From: Roseicella frigidaeris
GTDB taxonomy: Bacteria > Pseudomonadota > Alphaproteobacteria > Acetobacterales > Acetobacteraceae
Length of the DNA: 53,489 nt
Reading direction: 5' to 3'
NCBI RefSeq assembly: GCF_003258945.1
Contig: NZ_QLIX01000028.1
Coordinates: 1 to 53,489 of the forward strand
Below, one piece after another: positions 25,928-35,839 of the stretch. The stretch's first letter is position 1. Each line of letters opens with the position of its first letter. The notes below the pieces were generated by a model. The model did not search any database. It saw only the letters and a program-made list of their open reading frames with translations, and had not been told where the DNA came from. Made by a program: the position numbers and the translations under genes.

Positions 25928-26731
25928 GTGCCGCGCGACCCGGACGATACCATCGACGACAAGCCGATGCCGCTGCTCGACCACCTGATGGAGCTGCGCA
26001 CGCGGCTCCTCTGGTCGGTCGGCGCCTTCGCCATCGCCTTCGCCGTCTGCTACTACTTCTCGGCGCAGATCTACGGCTTCCTCGCCAAGCCGCTCGCCGA
26101 TATCCTGCAGCACCAGGGCGGCGGCGACCGGCGGATGATCTTCACCGCCCTCTACGAGGCCTTCTTCACCTATCTGAAGGTGGCCTTCTTCGGCGCCGTC
26201 TTCTTCAGCTTCCCGGTCTGGGCGACGCAGCTCTGGCTCTTCGTCGCGCCCGGTCTCTACCGGTCCGAGAAGCGTGCGATCTATCCCTTCCTGATCGCCT
26301 CGCCCTTCCTCTTCGTGCTCGGCGCGGCGCTCGCCTACTACTTCATCTTCCCGCTCGCCTGGCGCTTCTTCATCACCTTCGAGACGCCGCCGGGCGAGGG
26401 CACGCTGCCGATCCAGCTCGAGGCCAAGGTCAGCGAATACCTCTCGCTGGTCATGCAGATGATCCTCGCCTTCGGCGTCGCCTTCCAGTTGCCGGTGCTG
26501 CTGACGCTGCTCTGCCGCGTCGGCATCCTGGACGTGGCGACGCTGAAGAAGGGGCGGCGCTATGCCATCGTCGGCATGTTCGTCGTGGCGGCGGTGCTGA
26601 CGCCGCCCGACGTGATCAGCCAGATCGGCCTCGCCGTGCCGCTGCTCGGCCTGTACGAGATCTCGATCCTGGCGGCGACCTGGATGGCGCAGCCGAAGAA
26701 GACGCCGGACGGCGGCAGCAGTAGCAGCTAG
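25928..26731 (+). CDS. tatC: Sec-independent translocase protein TatC
   Basis: This 267-residue protein has six membrane helices. The cytoplasmic N-terminus contains MPLLDHLMELRTRLLWSVG, the signal-peptide-binding region of TatC. Other conserved parts are YEAFFTYLKVAFFGA, FPVWATQLWLFVAPGL and the first periplasmic cap. It forms the receptor for folded twin-arginine substrates; msrP at 48.5 kb has such a signal. Translation starts at GTG 8 bases after tatB. The TAG stop lies in the first bases of a dispersed repeat, so the tail GGSSSS probably ends differently from its ancestor. Confidence 0.94.
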   Translation: MPRDPDDTIDDKPMPLLDHLMELRTRLLWSVGAFAIAFAVCYYFSAQIYGFLAKPLADILQHQGGGDRRMIFTALYEAFFTYLKVAFFGAVFFSFPVWATQLWLFVAPGLYRSEKRAIYPFLIASPFLFVLGAALAYYFIFPLAWRFFITFETPPGEGTLPIQLEAKVSEYLSLVMQMILAFGVAFQLPVLLTLLCRVGILDVATLKKGRRYAIVGMFVVAAVLTPPDVISQIGLAVPLLGLYEISILAATWMAQPKKTPDGGSSSS

Positions 26732-26835
26732 AGCAGATCCCGTTGGGGTGGACGCACCTGACCGGGTGAGGATGCTCGTAAAAACAACTACCTAGAGCAT
26801 TGCAGGTGAACGGAAGTTCGCAGGACATGCTCTAG
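26728..26835 (+). repeat. Dispersed hairpin repeat family 1, copy 5 (full two-hairpin form)
   Basis: Hairpin A is CCCGTTGGGGTG against CACCTGACCGGG with loop GACG; some pairs are G-T. The linker is GATGCTCGTAAAAACAACTA. Hairpin B (26792-26835) has outer arms CTAGAGCAT / ATGCTCTAG and inner arms GTGAAC / GTTCGC around GGAA. It is closely matched by the copy at 53285-53390. Its first bases (CTAG) contain the tatC stop codon. Confidence 0.9.
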
Positions 26836-26919
26836 GCCGGGGCATCGCCCCCGCGCCCGCCGTTCCAGGGCCGCGCCGAGGTCCTGGCTTCCGCTCCGCC
26901 TCTCCCGGACCCGTTTGCC

Positions 26920-28206
26920 ATGCACGATATCCGAACAGTACGCACCGATCCGGCCGGCTTCGATGCCGCCATGGCCAGGCGCGGCCTGCCGCCCGTGGCC
27001 GAGGCGGTGCTGGCGCAGGATGCCGCGCGCCGTGCGGCGCAGCAGGCGTTGCAGGAGAAGCAGGCGCGCCGCAACGCCCTCGCCAAGGCGATCGGCCAAG
27101 CCCGCCGCACCGGGGCCGACAGCGCCGCGCTGGAGGCCGAGGGGGGCGCGCTGCGCGACGAGATGGCGGCGCTGGAGGCGGCGGCGGCCGAGGCGGAGCG
27201 GGCGCAGACCGCGATCCTCGAGGCGCTGCCCAACATCCTCGATGCCGATGTCCCGGAGGGGCGCGACGAGGCGGACAATGTCGTGCTGCATCAGCATGGC
27301 GAGCCGCCGCGGCCGAATTTCGCGCCGCGCCAGCATTTCGAGCTCGGCGAGGCGCTCGGCCTGATGGATTTCGCCGCCGCCGCCAAGCTGGCTGGCGCGC
27401 GCTTCACCGTGCTGCGCGGCGCGCTGGCGCGGCTCGAGCGGGCGCTCGGCCAGTGGATGCTGACCCTGCACACCGAGCAGCACGGCTATGCCGAGACGGT
27501 GGTGCCCTACCTCGTCAATGCCGCGACCATGTACGGCACGGGGCAGCTGCCGAAATTCGAGGAAGACCTCTTCAAGACCACGGACGGCCGCTACCTGATC
27601 CCGACCGCCGAGGTGCCGCTCACCAACCTGGTGCGCGAGGAGCTTCTGCCCGAGGCGGCGCTGCCCCTGCGCTTCGCCGCCCTCTCGCCCTGCTTCCGCT
27701 CCGAGGCCGGCAGCGCCGGGCGCGATACCCGCGGCATGCTGCGGCAGCACCAGTTCCAGAAGGTGGAGATGGTTTCCATCACCCGCCCCGAGGACAGCGC
27801 CGCCGAGCATGAGCGCATGACCCGTTGCGCCGAGCGGGTGCTGACCGAGCTCGGCCTGGTCTGGCGGCGCGTGGTGCTTTGTGCCGGTGATACCGGCTTC
27901 AGCGCCGCCAAGACCTATGACCTCGAGGTCTGGCTGCCGGGGCAGGGGGCGTGGCGGGAGATCTCCTCCTGCTCCAATTGCCGCGACTTCCAGGCGCGGC
28001 GGATGAATGCCCGCATGAAGCCGGCGGAGGGGCCGGAGGGGAAGAAGCCGAATGCCTTCCTGCACACGCTGAATGGCAGCGGCGTCGCGGTCGGGCGGGC
28101 CCTGATCGCGGTGCTGGAGACGCATCAGCAGGCGGATGGCAGCCTGCTCATCCCCGAGGTGCTGGTGCCCTGGATGGGCGGCCTGGAGCGGATCGGCCCC
28201 GCCTGA
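26920..28206 (+). CDS. serS: Seryl-tRNA synthetase
   Basis: This 428-residue class II synthetase charges tRNA-Ser (and tRNA-Sec where present). The N-terminal long coiled-coil (about 30-100, e.g. [20 protein letters not shown]) binds the tRNA long arm. The core contains [26 protein letters not shown] (motif 2 region), [40 protein letters not shown], and motif 3 with [16 protein letters not shown]. The gene follows tatC after a repeat and ends before a second-family repeat. Start at ATG 26920 gives normal length. Confidence 0.96.
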   Translation: MHDIRTVRTDPAGFDAAMARRGLPPVAEAVLAQDAARRAAQQALQEKQARRNALAKAIGQARRTGADSAALEAEGGALRDEMAALEAAAAEAERAQTAILEALPNILDADVPEGRDEADNVVLHQHGEPPRPNFAPRQHFELGEALGLMDFAAAAKLAGARFTVLRGALARLERALGQWMLTLHTEQHGYAETVVPYLVNAATMYGTGQLPKFEEDLFKTTDGRYLIPTAEVPLTNLVREELLPEAALPLRFAALSPCFRSEAGSAGRDTRGMLRQHQFQKVEMVSITRPEDSAAEHERMTRCAERVLTELGLVWRRVVLCAGDTGFSAAKTYDLEVWLPGQGAWREISSCSNCRDFQARRMNARMKPAEGPEGKKPNAFLHTLNGSGVAVGRALIAVLETHQQADGSLLIPEVLVPWMGGLERIGPA

Positions 28207-28256
28207 CGGCCCGGGGCCCGGGGCCCGGGCGCCACCGGCGCGCCCACCTGCCCTAA

Positions 28257-28384
28257 GAGCGCCCATCAAAACCGTCGCTGTCCGTTGCCCTGCCGTGGCT
28301 TTGCCACGGCAGGCTGTGACGTCCCCTTGGTCAGGAGGGGGCTCCATGGGGCCCCCGCAAAGCCGCGCAGCGGCTTTGTGGGGT
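28257..28384 (-). repeat. Dispersed two-hairpin repeat family 2, copy 1
   Basis: Read on the minus strand it starts directly after the stop codon of the DUF815 gene. Hairpin 1 pairs CCCCACAAAGCCG with CGGCTTTGCGGGG. A spacer GCCCCATGGAGCCCCCTCCT follows. Hairpin 2 pairs CCTGCCGTGGC with GCCACGGCAGG around AAA, and the copy ends GATGGGCGCT. It is about 110 bases long and similar along its length to 31893-31991. Confidence 0.8.
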
Positions 28385-28386
28385 CT

Positions 28387-29232
28387 TCACATCGCCACGC
28401 CCTGCCGGCCGGCGAGGTCCTGGATGAATTGCCAGGCGACGCGCCCGGAGCGGCCGCCGCGCGTCACCGACCACTCATTCGCCTCGCGCCGCAGCGCCTC
28501 CTCCGGCATCTCGATGCCGAGCGCCCGGGCATAGCCCTCGACCATCGCGAAATAGGTCGGCTGGTCGCAATTGTGGAAGCCGATCCAGAGGCCGAAGCGG
28601 TCGCTGAGCGAGACCTTCTCCTCCGTCGCCTCCGAGGGGTTGATCGCCGTGCTGCGCTCATTCTCGATCATGTCGCGCGGCATCAGGTGGCGGCGGTTGC
28701 TGGTGGCGTAGAACAGCACGTTGGGCGGCCGTCCCTCGATGCCGCCGTCGAGCACGCTCTTCAGCGCCTTGTAGTCGGCATCCTCCTTCTCGAAGGAGAG
28801 GTCGTCGCAGAAGACCAGGGCGCGACGGTCCTGGGCGCGGAGGATGTTCAGCAGCTCCGGCAGGGTGCGGATATCCTCGCGGTGGATCTCGATCAGCGCC
28901 AGGCTGCCGGGCGCCTCGGCATTCGCCGCCGCATGCGCCGCCTTCACGAGGCTCGACTTGCCCATGCCGCGGGCGCCCCAGAGCATGACGTTGTTGGCCG
29001 GGAAGCCGCGGGCGAAGCGCAGCGTGTTGGCCAGCAGCAGGTCCTTCTGCCGGTCGATCCCCTGCAGCAGGGCGATCTCGACCCGCGAGACGCGCGGCAC
29101 GGGCGCAAGGCGCGGTGCCGGGCCCGGGTGCCAGACGAAGGCGTCCGCGCCCTCCAGGCGGGGCAGCGCCGGCGGTGGCGGCGCCAGCCGCTCCAGCGCC
29201 TCGACGAGGCGGATGATCAGGGCTTGGTCCAT
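28387..29232 (-). CDS. DUF815 family AAA+ ATP-binding protein
   Basis: This 281-residue protein has a helical N-terminal region, then an AAA+ core: Walker A LWGARGMGKSSLVKAAH (about residues 84-100), Walker B RALVFCDDLSFEK, sensor-1 VLFYATSNRRHLMPRD, and the arginine-rich DRFGLWIGFHNCDQ segment. This pattern identifies the DUF815 family of small bacterial ATPases whose role is not established. There is no signal peptide, so it is cytoplasmic. It diverges from yajC with about 100 bases between them. Its 3' end touches a repeat-family-2 copy, likely its transcript end. Confidence 0.88.
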   Translation of the reverse strand: MDQALIIRLVEALERLAPPPPALPRLEGADAFVWHPGPAPRLAPVPRVSRVEIALLQGIDRQKDLLLANTLRFARGFPANNVMLWGARGMGKSSLVKAAHAAANAEAPGSLALIEIHREDIRTLPELLNILRAQDRRALVFCDDLSFEKEDADYKALKSVLDGGIEGRPPNVLFYATSNRRHLMPRDMIENERSTAINPSEATEEKVSLSDRFGLWIGFHNCDQPTYFAMVEGYARALGIEMPEEALRREANEWSVTRGGRSGRVAWQFIQDLAGRQGVAM

Positions 29233-29335
29233 GGCGTGTTCCGGAATTCTGGCCGCACTTGACGGGAAGGGGGCGGAAGCTAGTTTGCGCCCGCCTCATA
29301 CGGCAAGAGCCCGAACCAAGAGGACGACGCCCGGG

Positions 29336-29677
29336 ATGCTCATCTCCCCCGCCTTTGCACAGGATGCCGCCGGTGGCGGGTTGGCGCTGATCACCCAATT
29401 CGCGCCCCTCATCCTCATCTTCGCGGTCTTCTACTTCCTGCTGATCCGGCCGCAGCAGAAGCGCCAGAAGGAGCACAAGGTGCTGCTCTCGGCGCTGAAG
29501 CGCGGCGACCGCGTGCTGACCGCGGGCGGCATCCTCGGCCGCGTGACCCAGGTGAAGGACGGCGCCGACGAGGTCGAGGTGGAGATCGCCCCCAATGTCC
29601 GGGTGAGCGTCCTGCGCCAGACCATCGGCGACGTGCTGAAGCCGATCAGCGCCAACGATACCGGCGCCAAGAGCTGA
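29336..29677 (+). CDS. yajC: Sec translocon accessory protein YajC
   Basis: This 113-residue protein has one membrane helix (LITQFAPLILIFAVFYFLLI), followed directly by the family signature RPQQKRQKEHKVLLSALKRG and GDRVLTAGGILGRV. YajC associates with SecDF and the SecYEG channel. In many Proteobacteria it sits just before secD and secF, but here secDF are not next to it; a short unknown gene follows instead. The start at ATG 29336 is set by the short periplasmic N-terminus typical of YajC. Confidence 0.93.
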   Translation: MLISPAFAQDAAGGGLALITQFAPLILIFAVFYFLLIRPQQKRQKEHKVLLSALKRGDRVLTAGGILGRVTQVKDGADEVEVEIAPNVRVSVLRQTIGDVLKPISANDTGAKS

Positions 29678-29703
29678 GGCCCCGTCCGGGGCCGGCGGAC
29701 GGG

Positions 29704-30204
29704 TTGCCGCCGCGCGCCTTCGCCGGCGCGCCCGCGGCCTTCCCGCGCCGTCGCGCCCTGCTTGCCCTTGCCGTGCTGCCGGCTGGCCAGGCCCGGGCCG
29801 CCTCGCCCGAGGCGGCGCGCCTGCGGCAGGCGGCGGGCGGCACCCTGGCGCAGCTCGCGGCCCAGCCGGCCGTGGCGGCGCCGCTGCGTGGCGCCGCCCG
29901 GGGCCGGCAGCAGAAGGTCTATGACGGGCTGCACGCGCCCGGGCCGCCGGTCGCGCTCTGGGAGGGGCGCTGGCTGGTCGGCTGGAGCTGTGCCGATCCG
30001 GCGCCGGGGGGCGGCTGCCGGGAGCGCGGCCTCTTCCTCGCCATCGATGCCGAGACCGAGCGGCTCTTTCTCATGCTGCTGGTGGACGGCGTGCCGGATT
30101 TCCTGGCACCGGCGCGAACCGGGCGCTGGCCGGCCGCCCTGGCGGCGCCCTTCGCCGAATTCGCCGCCGACTTGGCGCATCCCCCGGTCTTCGATCAGCC
30201 CTGA
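29704..30204 (+). CDS. Hypothetical exported protein
   Basis: This is a 166-residue frame with a TTG start, 26 bases after yajC. A basic stretch (FPRRRALLALAVLPAGQARA) looks like a signal peptide, possibly Tat-type because of the RRR, with cleavage near residue 32. The mature part has WEGRWLVGWSCADPAPGGGC with two cysteines and a compact beta-like region (GLFLAIDAETERLFLMLLVD). I do not recognise the family. Codon use fits the neighbours, and the spacing suggests co-transcription with yajC. The start is uncertain; no strong ribosome site is visible. Confidence 0.6.
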   Translation: MPPRAFAGAPAAFPRRRALLALAVLPAGQARAASPEAARLRQAAGGTLAQLAAQPAVAAPLRGAARGRQQKVYDGLHAPGPPVALWEGRWLVGWSCADPAPGGGCRERGLFLAIDAETERLFLMLLVDGVPDFLAPARTGRWPAALAAPFAEFAADLAHPPVFDQP

Positions 30205-30245
30205 TCCAGGTTCAGGTCGGGGCGCCCGGGAGTGGCATGCAAGAA

Positions 30246-30269
30246 GGGGCGCCGGCGAACCGGCGCCCC
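30246..30269 (-). terminator. Intrinsic terminator of the superoxide dismutase gene
   Basis: There is a perfect 10-base inverted repeat, GGGGCGCCGG / CCGGCGCCCC, with a CGAA loop. On the minus strand it is followed by TTCTTGC and lies 26 bases behind the superoxide dismutase stop. It could also serve the converging upstream gene. Confidence 0.75.
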
Positions 30270-30294
30270 ACGGGCAGGGCGAAGCCCTGGCGGC

Positions 30295-30933
30295 TCAGGC
30301 GCTCTGGCCGGACTTCAGGCCGCCCTGCTGCAGCAGGGTGTTCACCACCTCCCAGTCCACCAGCTTGTTCAGGAAATTGTCGAGATAGCCCGGGCGGACG
30401 TTGCGGAAGTCCAGGTAGTAGGCGTGCTCCCAGACATCGACGCCGAAGATCGGCGTGCCCTCGCCGGTCGAGAGCGGGTTGGCGCCGTTCGGGGTCTTGG
30501 TGACCTTCAGCTTGCCATCCGGGGCGATGATCAGCCAGGCCCAGCCGGAGCCGAACTGCGTCACGCCGGCCTGCTTAAAGGCTTCCTTAAACTGCGCGAG
30601 GCCGCCGAGATCCTGGTCGATCTTCGCGGCCAGCGTGCCGGGCAGCTTGTCGCCGCCGCCCTTGGGCGACATCACCTGCCAGAACAGGATGTGGTTCCAG
30701 TGCTGGCCGGCCTGGTTGAGCACCGGCAGGCCATCGGCGCCCTGCTTGCCGGCCTCGGCAACGATCTGCTCCAGCGACTTGCCGGCCAGCCCCTTGCTCT
30801 CGATCAGGCCGTTCAGCGCCACGACATAGGCATTGTGGTGCTTGTCGTGGTGCAGCTCGAGCGTCTCCTGGCACATGCCCTGACCGGCGAGCGCGTTGTG
30901 GGAATAGGGCAGCGGCGGCAGGGTGAAGGCCAT
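30295..30933 (-). CDS. sodB: Superoxide dismutase, Fe/Mn family (Fe-type residues)
   Basis: This 212-residue enzyme dismutates superoxide to O2 and H2O2 in the cytoplasm (no signal peptide). Metal ligands are His in LELHHDKHHNAYV, His in NQAGQHWNHILFW, and Asp and His in VDVWEHAYYLDF. The glutamine in AGQHWNH sits where iron SODs have it; manganese enzymes usually place Gln later (GGDTQPDAGGLN-like), which is not seen. An iron or cambialistic enzyme is therefore more likely. It is monocistronic, ending at a strong terminator. Confidence 0.94.
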   Translation of the reverse strand: MAFTLPPLPYSHNALAGQGMCQETLELHHDKHHNAYVVALNGLIESKGLAGKSLEQIVAEAGKQGADGLPVLNQAGQHWNHILFWQVMSPKGGGDKLPGTLAAKIDQDLGGLAQFKEAFKQAGVTQFGSGWAWLIIAPDGKLKVTKTPNGANPLSTGEGTPIFGVDVWEHAYYLDFRNVRPGYLDNFLNKLVDWEVVNTLLQQGGLKSGQSA

Positions 30934-31061
30934 GGGCTGTCTCTCCTGTTTCTTGGCTGGAGCGCGCCCGGCGCGGCGGCGGCGCCTCAGGACCGGGTGC
31001 CGGCGAAACAGCTAGGGGGCGTGCCGTGGCGCGTCAAGCAAGGGCCGGGCATAAGGCGCCG

Positions 31062-31892
31062 ATGCCGAGCCCGCCCGCGTTGTCGCCCGTCGCCGAATTC
31101 GCGCGCCAGCACGATCCCGACCGATTCCTCTGCGCCCTCTTCGCGCCGGCCGCGGAGCGCGAGGCGTTGTACGCGCTGATCGCCTTCAACCACGAGCTTG
31201 CCCGCGCGCGCGAGGCGGCGCGGACGCCGCTGATCGCCCTGATGCGCCTGCAATGGTGGCGCGAGGTGGTGGAACAGGCCGTGGCGGGCCAGCCGCCCCG
31301 GCGGCACGAGGTGGCGGAACCCTTGCATGCCGCCATCCGCGGCGGCCGACTCGATCCCGAGACACTGCTGGCCATGGCGGATGCGCGCGAGAGCGAGGCG
31401 GAGGAGGAGGGGCTCCCGACGCGCGAGGCCTTCGCCGCCTATCTGCGCGGCAGCGCCGGCGGCTTCGCCCTGGCCGCTGGCCGGCTGCTCGGCGCGCCCG
31501 CCGCGCGGCTGCCGGCGTTGCAGGCGGCGGGCCATGTCTATGGGCTGGCGGGCCTGCTGCGGAGCGTGCCGGCGCTGGCGGCGCAGGGGCGCTGCCTCCT
31601 GCCGCTCGATGCACTGGCGGCGGCGGGGCTGGGGGCGGAGGCGGTGATCCGCGACCCGGCCGCCGCCCGGCCCGTCATCGCCGCGCTGGCAGACGAGGGC
31701 AGGGCGGGCCTGGCGCAGGCGCGGGCCGGGCTGCGCGGCCTTGGCCGGGGCGCGATCGCCGCGGCGCTCCCGGCGGTGCTGGCGGCGCGCGACCTGCGCC
31801 GCCTGGCGCGCGGCGGGGGGGCTGGCGCCGCGCCGCGCGGCCTGGGGGATCGCCTCGCCGTGGTGCTGGCCGGCCTCGCCGGGCGGGTTTAA
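31062..31892 (+). CDS. Squalene/phytoene synthase-like protein (NDUFAF6 type)
   Basis: This 276-residue protein belongs to the squalene/phytoene synthase superfamily: RFLCALFAPAAEREALYALIAFNHELAR, ALMRLQWWREVVEQA, GGFALAAGRLLGAP and AGHVYGLAGLLRSVPAL. The first aspartate-rich motif of real prenyl synthases is replaced by NHELARARE and the second is missing too, so it should not bind pyrophosphate. This matches the NDUFAF6 (complex I assembly factor) branch common in Alphaproteobacteria. I chose ATG 31062; GTG 31026 would add 12 basic residues. A repeat-family-2 copy begins at its stop codon. Confidence 0.8.
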   Translation: MPSPPALSPVAEFARQHDPDRFLCALFAPAAEREALYALIAFNHELARAREAARTPLIALMRLQWWREVVEQAVAGQPPRRHEVAEPLHAAIRGGRLDPETLLAMADARESEAEEEGLPTREAFAAYLRGSAGGFALAAGRLLGAPAARLPALQAAGHVYGLAGLLRSVPALAAQGRCLLPLDALAAAGLGAEAVIRDPAAARPVIAALADEGRAGLAQARAGLRGLGRGAIAAALPAVLAARDLRRLARGGGAGAAPRGLGDRLAVVLAGLAGRV

Positions 31893-31991
31893 CTCCACGA
31901 AGCCGCTTCGCAGCCTCGTGGGGCCCATGAATCCCCTCCTGCCGCGGCGAAGCCGCAACAGGAAAGGGGCGGCGGCGGTCCTGAGGGGCGC
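31893..31991 (+). repeat. Dispersed two-hairpin repeat family 2, copy 2
   Basis: It begins at the base after the upstream TAA. Hairpin 1 pairs CCACGAAGCCGC with GCAGCCTCGTGG. A spacer GGGGCCCATGAATCCCCTCC follows, then a second stem CCTGCCGCGGC / GCCGCAACAGG. The order and spacing equal those of 28257-28384 (minus). It lies between two converging genes. Confidence 0.8.
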
Positions 31992-31993
31992 GT

Positions 31994-34891
<2,898 letters not shown>

Positions 34892-34923
34892 TCGGTCGCT
34901 CCGGAAGCCGGGACGGGCCCGGG

Positions 34924-34938
34924 GTTCTCATTGTGTTC
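34924..34938 (-). promoter_or_regulatory. LexA SOS box of uvrA (and possibly ssb)
   Basis: GTTCTCATTGTGTTC matches the alphaproteobacterial LexA box GTTC-N7-GTTC exactly. It lies 33 bases before the uvrA start and about 140 bases before the ssb start. SOS control of uvrA fits known alphaproteobacterial regulons. Confidence 0.82.
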
Positions 34939-35077
34939 TGGATGGAATGCCACCATATTGAGGTGGCGGGAAGGGTTTTCCGCAGGGTGACGCGCCGCGC
35001 CCGGCCCCCGGTCCGACACTGGCCCGGACGGCGGGTGGCCGATATGCTAGGCGCTCGATTCCAGGGGTTTTGACGGC

Positions 35078-35584
35078 ATGGCCGGCAGCGTGAACAAGGT
35101 GATCCTGGTGGGTAATCTGGGGCGCGACCCCGAGGCCCGCAACATGCAGTCGGGCGGCAAGGTGGTCTCCTTCTCCGTCGCCACCTCCGAGACCTGGAAC
35201 GACCGCGCCTCCGGGGAGCGGAAGGAGAAGACGCAGTGGCACCGCGTCGCCATCTTCAACGAGCGCCTCGGTGAGATCGCCGAGAAGTACCTGCGCAAGG
35301 GCAGCAAGGTCTATCTCGAAGGCGCGCTCGAGAGCCGTAAGTACACCGACAAGGACGGCCAGGAGCGCGAGATCACCGAGGTGGTGATCAGCCGCTTCAA
35401 GGGCGAGCTGACCCTGCTCGACAGCCGCGGCGGCGGTGGCGAGGCGGGCGAGGGCGGCGGCTATGGCGGCGGCCGGTCCTCGGGCGGCGAACGCGGTGGA
35501 CGCGGCGGCGGTGGTGGCGGTGGGGGCGGTTGGGACAGCAAGCCGAAGGGCGGCGCCGATCTCGACGACGACATCCCGTTCTAA
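35078..35584 (+). CDS. ssb: Single-stranded DNA-binding protein
   Basis: This is a 168-residue SSB. The OB fold is complete: [72 protein letters not shown] and [18 protein letters not shown] glycine-rich linker (about 117-152) leads to the conserved acidic tip DLDDDIPF, which recruits repair and replication partners. It diverges from uvrA; both are DNA-repair genes, and they may share LexA control. Confidence 0.96.
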   Translation: MAGSVNKVILVGNLGRDPEARNMQSGGKVVSFSVATSETWNDRASGERKEKTQWHRVAIFNERLGEIAEKYLRKGSKVYLEGALESRKYTDKDGQEREITEVVISRFKGELTLLDSRGGGGEAGEGGGYGGGRSSGGERGGRGGGGGGGGGWDSKPKGGADLDDDIPF

Positions 35585-35839
35585 CGCCGTCCCCGCAACG
35601 ACGCCCACCTGACCGACGCCCGGCGCAGGGCCATTGCGGGCGCCGGTGACGGGTGGCCGGGCCATGGCCGGCGCGGGGGCTGGAAGCGGGCCCCGGCGGG
35701 CATCGGGCGCGGGGGCTCCCCGGCCCGGGCCGGCCGGCCCGCCGGTTTGGATTTCGGGCCGGAATCACGTATATTGTGCCTCTTGGAATGACCATCCGCC
35801 GCCGTCCGGCGCGCGGTCGTCCGGCCCTGTCGCCGGACC

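Noticed and set aside
28206-28260. GC-only palindromes (runs of GGGCCC) behind serS
   Set aside because: Low-complexity GC sequence gives chance palindromes in this genome; there is no T-run or conserved partner.
31062-31892. A true squalene or phytoene synthase
   Set aside because: The aspartate-rich pyrophosphate-binding motifs are missing, so the NDUFAF6-like assembly factor branch fits better.
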